Positions 1 through 8,939 of a DNA stretch of 9,861 nucleotides are shown in pieces. Position numbers and translations under genes: made by a program. Source of the stretch: Methanobacteriota archaeon (GTDB lineage: Archaea > Thermoplasmatota > Poseidoniia > Poseidoniales > Thalassarchaeaceae); contig JACNFL010000110.1 in the NCBI GenBank assembly GCA_014384685.1, positions 1 through 9,861 on the forward strand. The letters are read 5' to 3'. Positions within the stretch are counted from its first letter, which is position 1. Each line of letters opens with the position of its first letter. The notes beneath the pieces are model-generated. The model did no database searches and was not told the origin of the DNA. It saw nothing but the letters and a program-made list of their open reading frames with translations.

Positions 1-1519
1 TGGAAAACGGATTATATGGATCTGGCGAATCTTCTAGTTCACCACTTAATACCCCCAAATGAAGACCTGCTTTCTCAGCACTTGCTGCAGCGATTACAGC
101 CGCTGCAGGGTCACCTAATGACTTCCATCCATCAGGCCATATTGACTCTATGAAATCCGTTGTTGTGTCTCCACTAGCAAACTTTTGATGTGTTATTACA
201 CTTCTTAAGAACTCAATATTTGTAGTGACACCCAAAATTATGAAATCCTCTAATGCCCGAGACATTCGCTCAATTGCACGCTGTCTATCAGGAGCGTGTA
301 CAATGAGTTTCGCAAGCATTGGATCAAAGTCAATTCTCGCTTCATCGCCCTGCCTCACACCAGTATCAAGACGAATACCTGGTCCTTCTGGTGCCCTGAA
401 AATTGCTAATGGACCAGTAGCGGGCAGAAAACCATTGGCTGCATCCTCAGAATAAATTCGGGCCTCAATTGCCCAGCCACGAGGGGATACTTCATCTTGA
501 GAAATTGCTAATGGATGACCTGCGGCAATTCGTAATTGCTCCTGAACCAAATCAACCCCTGTCACCAGTTCAGTCACGGGGTGCTCTACTTGTAGGCGAG
601 TGTTCATTTCCAAAAAGAAAAACTCATCTCCTGAAAGTAAAAATTCAACAGTGCCTGCACCCACATAATGAACTGCTTTGGCTGCATTTATCGCTGCCTC
701 ACCCATTTGTTCTCGCATCTCAACAGAAATTGCCACACTCGGTGCTTCTTCGATAACCTTCTGATGTCTCCTTTGGATACTACATTCACGCTCTAGTAAG
801 TGAATTGCACCTCCATGAGTATCGCAGAGGATTTGTATTTCAATATGGCGCGGTGAAACTATGCGCCTTTCTAGATAAATTGTGTCATCTCCGAATGCAG
901 AAAGTGCTTCACGCTTGGCTGAAAGATAAGCTGCCTCCAATTCTCCGGATGTTTCGACAGCCCTCATTCCTTTTCCGCCACCTCCTGCTGAGGCTTTCAA
1001 TAAAATTGGGAAACCAACTTCACTGGATAAACTACGTAATTCATCGACAGTATCACTCAGAGAATCTTGAGATGTTAGTTCAGCACCTGGCACAAGTGGG
1101 ACACCCGCATCAAGCATTAATCTACGAGCTTTTACTTTATCACCCATTGAATCAATTGCTTTTGAGGGCGGACCTATCCAGATTATTCCACTTGCTCCTA
1201 CCAACTCTGCAAAATCTGCTCGCTCAGAAAGAAAGCCGTAACCAGGGTGAAGTGCATCCGCTCTACTTATTCGACAAGCATTGATTATCGAAGTTGCTGA
1301 AAGGTATGTAGATGCTAAATCATCACCTTCTAGGTGTACTGATTCGTCTGCTAATTCAACATGCATTGCATTTGCATCAGCATCATTGAAAACCGCCACA
1401 GTGGCTAACCCCATCTCTTGGCAACCTCTGATAATTCTGCAAGCAATTTCGCCACGGTTAGCAATTAGGACCTTACCGAATTTGAACGGCGCGTCAGCAA
1501 TCCATGATGGGAAATCCAT
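1..1519 (-). CDS. mccA: 3-methylcrotonyl-CoA carboxylase alpha subunit (biotin carboxylase part), C-terminus cut off
   Basis: The biotin-charging subunit uses ATP and bicarbonate to carboxylate biotin for the partner beta subunit. I translated 506 residues with no internal stop before the window edge. Residues 13-30 (FKFGKVLIANRGEIACRI) are the biotin carboxylase opening. The ATP-grasp glycine loop KASAGGGGKGMR lies at 175-186, SIQRRHQKVIEEAPS at 247-261, EMNTRLQVEHPVTE at 304-317 and RIYSEDAANGFLPATG at about 353-369. The biotin carboxylase domain is therefore complete. The biotinyl domain with its AMKM-type lysine should lie beyond position 1 and is not visible, so length and biotinylation cannot be checked. 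The start is ATG at 1519: an in-frame TGA, the stop of the upstream hydratase, lies six bases before it, and a GAGG inside the hydratase's last codons can act as ribosome binding site about 11 bases upstream. The MCC assignment rests on its MccB and LiuC neighbours. By sequence alone it could be a propionyl- or acetyl-CoA carboxylase alpha subunit. Confidence 0.9.
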   Translation of the reverse strand, partial: MDFPSWIADAPFKFGKVLIANRGEIACRIIRGCQEMGLATVAVFNDADANAMHVELADESVHLEGDDLASTYLSATSIINACRISRADALHPGYGFLSERADFAELVGASGIIWIGPPSKAIDSMGDKVKARRLMLDAGVPLVPGAELTSQDSLSDTVDELRSLSSEVGFPILLKASAGGGGKGMRAVETSGELEAAYLSAKREALSAFGDDTIYLERRIVSPRHIEIQILCDTHGGAIHLLERECSIQRRHQKVIEEAPSVAISVEMREQMGEAAINAAKAVHYVGAGTVEFLLSGDEFFFLEMNTRLQVEHPVTELVTGVDLVQEQLRIAAGHPLAISQDEVSPRGWAIEARIYSEDAANGFLPATGPLAIFRAPEGPGIRLDTGVRQGDEARIDFDPMLAKLIVHAPDRQRAIERMSRALEDFIILGVTTNIEFLRSVITHQKFASGDTTTDFIESIWPDGWKSLGDPAAAVIAAASAEKAGLHLGVLSGELEDSPDPYNPFS

Positions 1520-1525
1520 TATTGC

Positions 1526-2395
1526 TCAATCCTCACTGTTCCATGCTGGAGGTCGCCGTTCAATGAATGAAGAAAGCCCTTCTTGACCTTCAGAAGAACC
1601 CCGCATCTCTGAGGTTTTATCTAGTGTCCATTTACGCAATTCCTCATCAGTACCATCCCAACGATCAAACTGTAAAATCAAACGTTTTGCTTCACCTACA
1701 GCAGAAGGACCCGTGGTTAACACTTCTGACACTACTCCTTGGATAGCTTCAGTAAACTGTTCTGGAGATTCTACCTTCTCATCAATCATTCCAATTCGTA
1801 AAGCCTCATCAACTCCAATGCGTTTTGCCAACATTGCGAGTCGTCTAGTTTGGGCACTGCCAAGTCTACGGTATACGTAGGGACCAATGACTGCTGGTAA
1901 AATTCCTAATTTACCCTCAGATAGCGCAATTTTTGTTTTACTCTCCCCAATCACATGATCGAGGCAAGCAATTAGGCCAGCTCCTCCACCTAAAGCAACG
2001 CCCTGTACTGCACCGATAGTGAAACATGGGTGAGACCAAAGTGTGTTGAATAATCTATCAAGACGTTCGGCATCATTGCGATTTTGTTCAGATGTTTGAG
2101 CACCTGAAGCCTGCATCCAACCAATATCTGCACCTGCGCAGAAATGTTTTCCACTGCCGGTGAATACAATCACTCTAAGATACGGCTCACCTTTACTGTC
2201 CTTCAATTGACCACGCTCACTTACTGAGCGTTCTTTACTCCATTCAAGTAAATCACATAATTCTCCAATCAATTCTGGATTTAAGGCATTGAACACATCT
2301 TCTCGTTGTAATGTCAGATACCCCACGGGGCCTTCAATATTGAGAGTGCACAAGCCGGTTTTCGGCATTAATTCTCCAATTGAAAAATCATTCAT
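1526..2395 (-). CDS. liuC: Enoyl-CoA hydratase family protein, LiuC-type 3-methylglutaconyl-CoA hydratase
   Basis: This crotonase-fold enzyme of 289 residues probably hydrates 3-methylglutaconyl-CoA to HMG-CoA. The first oxyanion-hole segment is FTGSGKHFCAGADIGWM (about 78-94) and the second is VQGVALGGGAGLIACLD (about 130-146). The acidic residue of LSEGKLGILPAVIGPYV (about 158-174) is the likely catalytic glutamate, E160. Where classic enoyl-CoA hydratases have Glu after the GGG motif (GGGxELA), this protein has Gly (GGGAGLI). Together with the ILPAVIGPYV stretch this resembles LiuC/AtuE-type hydratases as I recall them. An insertion at about 54-73 lengthens the loop before the first oxyanion segment. 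An ATG at 2452 would add 19 residues overlapping mccB, but ATG 2395 is preferred because AGGAG sits 8 bases before it, directly after the mccB stop. It lies between the two carboxylase subunit genes, 13 bases after mccB and 6 before mccA, as expected for successive steps of leucine breakdown. Substrate is inferred from context. Confidence 0.88.
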   Translation of the reverse strand: MNDFSIGELMPKTGLCTLNIEGPVGYLTLQREDVFNALNPELIGELCDLLEWSKERSVSERGQLKDSKGEPYLRVIVFTGSGKHFCAGADIGWMQASGAQTSEQNRNDAERLDRLFNTLWSHPCFTIGAVQGVALGGGAGLIACLDHVIGESKTKIALSEGKLGILPAVIGPYVYRRLGSAQTRRLAMLAKRIGVDEALRIGMIDEKVESPEQFTEAIQGVVSEVLTTGPSAVGEAKRLILQFDRWDGTDEELRKWTLDKTSEMRGSSEGQEGLSSFIERRPPAWNSED

Positions 2396-2403
2396 TGCAA
2401 TTG

Positions 2404-2408
2404 CTCCT
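2404..2408 (-). promoter_or_regulatory. Ribosome binding site that fixes the liuC start
   Basis: Reading the minus strand, the mccB stop TGA (2411-2409) is followed at once by AGGAG, then eight bases, then ATG at 2395. This spacing favours ATG 2395 over the upstream ATG at 2452 that lies inside mccB. It suggests translational coupling of the hydratase to the carboxylase beta subunit. Confidence 0.7.
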
Positions 2409-4019
2409 TCACATCCTGAAAATACCATATTCTGAATCGGGGAATGGCCCATTCAATGCAGCAGAAATACTCAGCCCCAATACATCTCTAGTATCCCTTG
2501 GATCAATAATTCCATCATCCCACAATCGGGCAGTAGCATAGTATGGAGAACCTTCGGTTTCATACCTCTCTAGAATTGGATTTTGGAAGTCATCCAACTC
2601 ATCGCCTTCCATTGGTGCCTGCCCCTCGCGCGCACGCTGGTCCTGCTTTACAGTAGTCAATACACTTGATGCCTGTGGTCCACCCATTACTGATATTCTA
2701 GAATTAGGCCACATGAAAAGGAATCGAGGGTCATATCCTCTGCCACACATAGCATAATTCCCAGCACCGTGAGAACCACCAATAATTACTGTGAACTTAG
2801 GCACTGGTGCACAAGCAACTGCAGTTACCATTTTTGCTCCATCTTTAGCAATCCCACCGGCCTCATATTCACTTCCAACCATGAATCCAGTTATATTCTG
2901 CAAAAATATAATCGGAGTACCTCTCTGCCCACACAATTCAATGAAATGAGTGGCTTTGAGTGCTGATTCTGAAAATAGGATTCCGTTGTTAGCAACTATG
3001 CCAACAGGATAACCGTGGATGCGCGCAAACCCACAAACAATGGTGGTGCCATAGCGAGACTTGAACTCATGGAAACGAGAACCATCGGTGACTCTTGCAA
3101 TGACTTCCCTAACATCATATGGCATTCTGTTATCTTCAGGAATTATCCCTAACAATTCTTCAGGGTCGTGGTGTGGTGGTTCAGGGGTGACTACATCTAA
3201 CGCAACTTTGTAAGGTGCTGGAAGATTCTCAACAATGTTGCGAACTATTCGGAGGCCATCTGGCTCATCTTCCGCAAAATGATCAGCAACTCCAGATTCT
3301 ACAGTATGAACATCGGCACCACCCAATGCTTCGGCTGTTACCTCCTCGCCGGTAGCTGCTTTCACAAGTGGTGGCCCAGCAAGGAAGATTGTCCCATTGT
3401 CTTTGACAATGATTGATTCATCACTCATAGCAGGCACATAAGCACCCCCCGCTGTACATGAACCAAGGACTGCTGAAATCTGAGGTATTCCTTTGCCACT
3501 CATTACTGCTTGATTGCGGAATATCCTGCCAAAGTGTTCTCTATCAGGGAATACTTCATCCTGTAATGGCAAATATGCACCTCCTGAATCAACCAAATAG
3601 ATACAAGGCAAACCGTTCTCTTCAGCAATACTTTGGGCGCGGATGTGTTTTTTTACCGTCATTGGATAGTACGAGCCGCCTTTCACCGTTGCGTCATTGG
3701 CTACGAACATACATTCACGGCCGTGAACCATTCCGATTCCAGTAATGATACCCGCACTGTGAGCGTTGCCATCATAAAGGCCGTTTGCTGCTAATTTACT
3801 CAATTCAAGAAAGGCGGTGCCAGGGTCACAAATAGCTTCAATTCGCTCTCTTGGCAACATTTTACCTCGGCTTCGGTGGCGTTCAACATATTTTCCACCA
3901 CCCCCCTCCATAACGGCTTTCATACGGCCCTCCATTGCCGCCACAATAGCTCGATTATGTTCTAAATTTGTAGCATACTGTTTATCGCTAGTTCGCACCG
4001 AAGAAGGTAGTCTATCCAT
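2409..4019 (-). CDS. mccB: 3-methylcrotonyl-CoA carboxylase beta subunit (carboxyltransferase)
   Basis: The carboxyltransferase moves CO2 from biotin to 3-methylcrotonyl-CoA, giving 3-methylglutaconyl-CoA in leucine degradation. The protein has 536 residues, about the normal MccB length, and two crotonase-like halves. Landmarks are [21 protein letters not shown] (about 104-124, one residue skipped in quoting limits), [11 protein letters not shown] (141-151), [12 protein letters not shown] (156-167), the first oxyanion loop [16 protein letters not shown] (186-201), [17 protein letters not shown] (211-227), the second oxyanion loop [14 protein letters not shown] (414-427), [19 protein letters not shown] (489-507) and the C-terminal YGIFRM. 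The long stretch of MCC-specific residues, including the terminal G-x-FRM, separates it from propionyl-CoA carboxylase beta chains. The reading frame opens at a TTG at 4070, but ATG 4019 gives the standard N-terminus and a normal length. There is no strong ribosome binding site in front of it; instead an inverted repeat ends one base before the ATG. It is followed by liuC and mccA in one unit. Confidence 0.95.
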   Translation of the reverse strand: MDRLPSSVRTSDKQYATNLEHNRAIVAAMEGRMKAVMEGGGGKYVERHRSRGKMLPRERIEAICDPGTAFLELSKLAANGLYDGNAHSAGIITGIGMVHGRECMFVANDATVKGGSYYPMTVKKHIRAQSIAEENGLPCIYLVDSGGAYLPLQDEVFPDREHFGRIFRNQAVMSGKGIPQISAVLGSCTAGGAYVPAMSDESIIVKDNGTIFLAGPPLVKAATGEEVTAEALGGADVHTVESGVADHFAEDEPDGLRIVRNIVENLPAPYKVALDVVTPEPPHHDPEELLGIIPEDNRMPYDVREVIARVTDGSRFHEFKSRYGTTIVCGFARIHGYPVGIVANNGILFSESALKATHFIELCGQRGTPIIFLQNITGFMVGSEYEAGGIAKDGAKMVTAVACAPVPKFTVIIGGSHGAGNYAMCGRGYDPRFLFMWPNSRISVMGGPQASSVLTTVKQDQRAREGQAPMEGDELDDFQNPILERYETEGSPYYATARLWDDGIIDPRDTRDVLGLSISAALNGPFPDSEYGIFRM

Positions 4020-4020
4020 G

Positions 4021-4037
4021 TCGACCCATAGGGTCGA
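4021..4037. repeat. Perfect 7-3-7 inverted repeat abutting the mccB start
   Basis: TCGACCC and GGGTCGA flank the three bases ATA. On the minus-strand transcript the stem would close one base before the mccB ATG at 4019, covering the place where a ribosome binding site would be. It could be a dimeric repressor operator or a translation-controlling hairpin. The symmetry is directly seen; the function is inferred. Confidence 0.55.
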
Positions 4038-4046
4038 AATCAAACA

Positions 4047-5485
<1,439 letters not shown>

Positions 5486-5499
5486 CTATCAAAAGAGGT

Positions 5500-6249
5500 T
5501 CACTCTTCTTCGTCATGATCGTGGTCACAGTTTTCATCGTGGACATGTTCTTCTTCCTCTTCTTCTGCAGCCTCTCTGAATTGGTGTACATCTCTAAAGA
5601 CGATTGTTTTAGCACCAACAGTGTCACGTAGTGAACGAATGAGTTGGAACTTTGCCATTCCCCATGATTGATCATATCCAAGAAACTCTGGAATTGTGAT
5701 GGATACATCATCTCCGTCAAATTCTACTTCAAAGTCATCAGACCCTGTTGACATCTTTAGAAGAGTCATTACCATCTCATCCTTCTCTTCAACAACCTTA
5801 GTGATTCGGTAATTATAACGCAGTGATTTACCTGCTAATTCGTGATTGAAATCAATCCGTGCACGACCGGCGCGGAACATGACTAAGGTGCCTTTTCGAC
5901 CACCGATTTCAACTGGGCCACCGACTTGTAGATTGTCAGGATCTCTTACTTGGCGAGCCAATTGTTGTGGCCCTAACATTTCAACAGCACCTGGGTCACG
6001 TTCACCATAGGCTTTGTCTGCTGGAATCTCAATATCGTAATCAGTTTCAACCTCAGCTTCTTCAAGGCTTTCTTCAAAACCTGGAATCAATGCTCCAGCA
6101 CCGATAGTGATGCACAGAGGCTCATAATTTCTTGACTCTTCATGAACGTCATTTGACTTTGCAGTCTCCTCTCGAGTGGTCTCGATTAGTTTTCCTGAAT
6201 CAACCTCATACAGGTCGTAATCTATGTACACAATCGAACCTTCTTCCAT
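5500..6249 (-). CDS. FKBP-type peptidyl-prolyl cis-trans isomerase, long archaeal form with His/acidic tail
   Basis: The protein has 249 residues, starts MEEGSIVYIDYDLYEVDSGK and has no signal peptide, so it should be a cytosolic folding helper that isomerises prolyl bonds and binds unfolded chains. The FKBP fold is seen in ITIGAGALIPGFEESLEEAE (about 47-66) and IPADKAYGERDP (75-86). An insert-in-flap chaperone domain follows at about 86-132, after which the fold returns with RIDFNHELAGKSLRYNYRIT (131-150), the SlyD-like NHxLAGK motif. A separate C-terminal domain (about 155-226), typical of archaeal long FKBPs, precedes a run of glutamates and the tail HVHDENCDHDHD (235-246), which has four His and one Cys and could bind nickel, zinc or copper. 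The frame opens at GTG 6258, but ATG 6249 places the conserved start correctly. It sits 79 bases after ccmF and 32 before the DUF63 gene. Identity is secure; partners are unknown. Confidence 0.92.
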   Translation of the reverse strand: MEEGSIVYIDYDLYEVDSGKLIETTREETAKSNDVHEESRNYEPLCITIGAGALIPGFEESLEEAEVETDYDIEIPADKAYGERDPGAVEMLGPQQLARQVRDPDNLQVGGPVEIGGRKGTLVMFRAGRARIDFNHELAGKSLRYNYRITKVVEEKDEMVMTLLKMSTGSDDFEVEFDGDDVSITIPEFLGYDQSWGMAKFQLIRSLRDTVGAKTIVFRDVHQFREAAEEEEEEHVHDENCDHDHDEEE

Positions 6250-6263
6250 GAATACCACTTCAA

Positions 6264-6298
6264 CCCCTAATGGGGCGAGCCGCCGACCGACTCCCCCT
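6264..6298. other. GC-rich leader with competing C/G-tract pairings before FKBP
   Basis: In an otherwise AT-rich spacer (6250-6328) this block holds CCCC (6264-6267), GGGG (6272-6275) and a CCCCC run near 6292-6297. The GGGG can pair with either C tract, giving two alternative stems in the transcript. On the minus strand an AT-rich GATAATTT (6323-6316) lies just upstream and is a possible archaeal TATA element, which would put transcription start around 6292 and make this block the 5' leader. The bases are observed; promoter and switching roles are weak inference. Confidence 0.25.
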
Positions 6299-6328
6299 TT
6301 ATGAGTGAAACGGTGAAATTATCCAATA

Positions 6329-8875
6329 TCAGATGGAGGGAATCGTCTTACTGGGCCGCTGAATTGAGGTGACAGCGATTCCTATAGTTGAGAGGATAAT
6401 GATTAGCCACCCAGCCCATACAAGATGGCTGCCAGAGAGATGGTAAACTGTTAATCGTACTCTATCAAGCCCAACGTCGTCACTATCTGAATCCATAATA
6501 CCAGATGCATTGCCTAATGCTTGTGTTTGTGACCAATCAAAGATAAACACAGTATCACCAGTCAAAGATGTGTACCTATCCACCTCACTACGAGGGAAAC
6601 TGTTTGAACTATCAAACCTCAACATACCTGGATTAACAGTGTCCAGCAAAATACCCTGCTCATTGTATATGTCAATTTTAGCACCAAGGAAACCATCTCC
6701 AACTGAAAAACGCTCGTTGAATTCAGCATCATCAGGAGAAAGTACAGTCCATTCATCAAAAGTTAGCAGATACCCTTCATGAGAAACCTGTTGCCCTTGT
6801 ACCAAGACTACTTGATGAGAAGGATCGGTTCTGTCAATTAGTGTAGTTGTGAATACATGGCCAACCAGTAACAATAGAATTCCCACATGTGCTGTATGTG
6901 CAAGCGCACTACGCATTTTTGCAGGGGAATATCCCTTTGCTGTTCGTTGATAGAGATCAATCGCAAGACGTATTATTGAAGGAATTGCTACGATTAAAAT
7001 AGGTAATAACAACCATGCAACTTCACCTCGGTTTATTGTGTCACTAAACTGAGAACTGCTATCCCCAACGATAGGGATGTCAAGGAATACCCCTACAACA
7101 ATTCCTGTGATAATAAAACCTAATAGAAGAAAAGGGACCATTTTTTCAGGTACTGTATCTTTCCACGAATATGTTGCTAAAGCAGAAGCGATTAACAAAA
7201 TAAGTGGAGCGCCGAACATCTCATGCATTGCTAGTGAAGTTCCATCAACACTAGCAACCAACAACATCCAAGTCAATGTGAAAAATGTTCCACCAATAAC
7301 AATAGGTGCGAATAGCGATAGCCGAATTTGGGTTTTTCGAATTGAAAGTTCAGATATACGTTCCTTCAAAGTCTGTTCTTCTCCATCTTCAACATCTAGA
7401 ACCAGTAACGGCCAAATGAAGATTAACAAGCCAATTCCAGCAGCATACACATCAATGAGATAAGCGTAAACCGAAGTTAAAATGACTACTATCCCAGCTA
7501 CTGTCCAAATCATTTCTGACTCTTTATCTGAACTTGCTTTCAAAATCATCAACAAGATGAGGAGAGTTGCAATCAATGGTTCATCTATGATTAATGATAA
7601 CAATATCACAGCAGCCATTGAGACCGATTTCTCACGGTCAGCAAACAACTTCGAACCAGCTGGATCAGGTGGTAACATGATTGCCACCAATGGAGATGCT
7701 GCTGCTATGAGCAGAATGAATGTAGGCAGTCGCTCAATTAAACTTGATTCAGCCCCAAACATATCAACAGTAATTAGCCAAGATAAAGGTAATAGTAAGA
7801 TCATCCATAATGAAAATCTAGAAGCAAATTGCAGATTTTCACCGCCGCCAATTCTAGCCTGCCGACTAACCATCACAGCCACAGTAATTGCCAAAATTGC
7901 TACCAATGAAATGAGGTATGTAATGACCTCTGTCCCACTTACTCCTGTGTTTTGTAAATCAATAATTCGCAAGATTGCAGAATCACTCTGAGACCCAATA
8001 TCTTCTGAAACAAAGGCATGTACCGAAGCCCAAACACCATTGGCTCTAGTGACCATAGTAGCGTGGATAGAGAACCATCCAGGAAGGATTGCTAAAGGAA
8101 GGACAAAACCACTATTTTTACCACCAGGAGTCACACGCAAATGAAGCAAAAGAAGGAGGCAAAGCCAGGGTAAAAGAGAGGCTGTTTCAACTGGGTCCCA
8201 AGCCCAATACCCACCCCAATCAAGCACTGTGTAAGCCCAAAGCCCACCGAGCCCCACACCAATCGTACCTACTACCAATGCAACTCTTGCTGGAGGTAGT
8301 ACCATCTCACGAAGTTGAGATTCCTCGACTTTATCGTTACTAAGAACTGTGGCTAGCGCCTTCAGCATCACAACCATACAAAGTGAGTAAAACAGGAAAA
8401 CTAGTGGCGGATGAAAGACCATCAAATCAGTTTGCAATAGTGGATTTAATTCACCTCTCCAACTACTTTGAGCAAGCCTGAATGGTCGCATCATCATAGC
8501 AATAGAGAAAAGTGTCAGAACAGCGCCATTGACTAATTTACGGAATAGAACTGAACTCTCATCCCTCCCTGAACCTTGGAAAGCGAGTCCACAGATTCCC
8601 AATAAGCCGGCCCAAAGAAGAGTTGGCCCTTCCCGACTAGCCCAAACTGCACTGATACGATAGGCGATTGGCATCTCACTACCACCGTAAAGACGAACCA
8701 AATCATAGTTTGTTGAATCACTGATAAACAGCCAACTAAGAGCAATAAATGGTAAAATTTGGATTGATGTGATGAGCCGTGGAAACCACAATGATTGCTC
8801 CGCAGACAGATTTTTCCACGGTATCGAGATACCGGCTATGGAAACGGCGATTGCTAACCAAAGAAGCCACTGCAC
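6329..8875 (-). CDS. ccmF: CcmF-type cytochrome c heme lyase subunit, enlarged
   Basis: This integral membrane protein attaches heme to apocytochrome c in system I maturation. It has 848 residues against roughly 640-670 in bacterial CcmF. Family landmarks appear in order: YRISAVWASREGPTLLWA (72-89), GELNPLLQTDLMVFHPPL (141-158), the WWD signature DWGGYWAWDPVETASLLPW (219-237), LLLHLRVTP (242-250), TRANGVWASVHAF (276-288), ALAHTAHVG (657-665) and a C-terminal membrane anchor (817-836). The histidines expected to handle heme seem kept: H155, H245, H286 and H660 or H663. A soluble outer domain spans about 680-815. The excess length falls mostly in about 375-600, a multi-spanning stretch without familiar CcmF motifs. 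The only start near the first membrane segment is GTG 8875, since an in-frame TGA lies 18 bases upstream; no ribosome binding site is apparent, so the start is uncertain. It lies 64 bases after the reductase gene. No other ccm gene is in view. Confidence 0.9.
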   Translation of the reverse strand: MQWLLWLAIAVSIAGISIPWKNLSAEQSLWFPRLITSIQILPFIALSWLFISDSTNYDLVRLYGGSEMPIAYRISAVWASREGPTLLWAGLLGICGLAFQGSGRDESSVLFRKLVNGAVLTLFSIAMMMRPFRLAQSSWRGELNPLLQTDLMVFHPPLVFLFYSLCMVVMLKALATVLSNDKVEESQLREMVLPPARVALVVGTIGVGLGGLWAYTVLDWGGYWAWDPVETASLLPWLCLLLLLHLRVTPGGKNSGFVLPLAILPGWFSIHATMVTRANGVWASVHAFVSEDIGSQSDSAILRIIDLQNTGVSGTEVITYLISLVAILAITVAVMVSRQARIGGGENLQFASRFSLWMILLLPLSWLITVDMFGAESSLIERLPTFILLIAAASPLVAIMLPPDPAGSKLFADREKSVSMAAVILLSLIIDEPLIATLLILLMILKASSDKESEMIWTVAGIVVILTSVYAYLIDVYAAGIGLLIFIWPLLVLDVEDGEEQTLKERISELSIRKTQIRLSLFAPIVIGGTFFTLTWMLLVASVDGTSLAMHEMFGAPLILLIASALATYSWKDTVPEKMVPFLLLGFIITGIVVGVFLDIPIVGDSSSQFSDTINRGEVAWLLLPILIVAIPSIIRLAIDLYQRTAKGYSPAKMRSALAHTAHVGILLLLVGHVFTTTLIDRTDPSHQVVLVQGQQVSHEGYLLTFDEWTVLSPDDAEFNERFSVGDGFLGAKIDIYNEQGILLDTVNPGMLRFDSSNSFPRSEVDRYTSLTGDTVFIFDWSQTQALGNASGIMDSDSDDVGLDRVRLTVYHLSGSHLVWAGWLIIILSTIGIAVTSIQRPSKTIPSI

Positions 8876-8889
8876 GAACTGAGCGAGTA

Positions 8890-8905
8890 GCCATCAACTG
8901 ATGGC
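8890..8905. repeat. 16-base palindrome (7-2-7) in front of ccmF
   Basis: GCCATCA and TGATGGC flank AC, centred about 22 bases before the ccmF GTG, in the 64-base gap after the reductase gene. It has the same 7-2-7 geometry as the repeat at 4040-4055 but a different sequence. It could be a regulator binding site or a small stem in the transcript. It overlaps an out-of-frame ATG (8894-8892) and the in-frame TGA that closes the ccmF frame upstream. Confidence 0.35.
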
Positions 8906-8939
8906 AATTTCGGCCACAAGGACTGAATGATTGTTGTGA

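Noticed and set aside
805..1284. A 159-residue open frame on the plus strand.
   Set aside because: It lies opposite the continuous, motif-rich biotin carboxylase gene and has a leucine/histidine-rich composition typical of an antisense shadow.
4012..4029. Five-codon upstream ORF (ATG at 4029, TAG at 4014-4012) overlapping the mccB start out of frame.
   Set aside because: So short an overlap is expected by chance, the ATG falls in the loop of the inverted repeat, and no ribosome binding site supports it.
7482..7991. A 169-residue plus-strand open frame opposite ccmF.
   Set aside because: The minus strand is clearly coding here and the plus frame has no recognisable domain or start signal; it is an antisense shadow.
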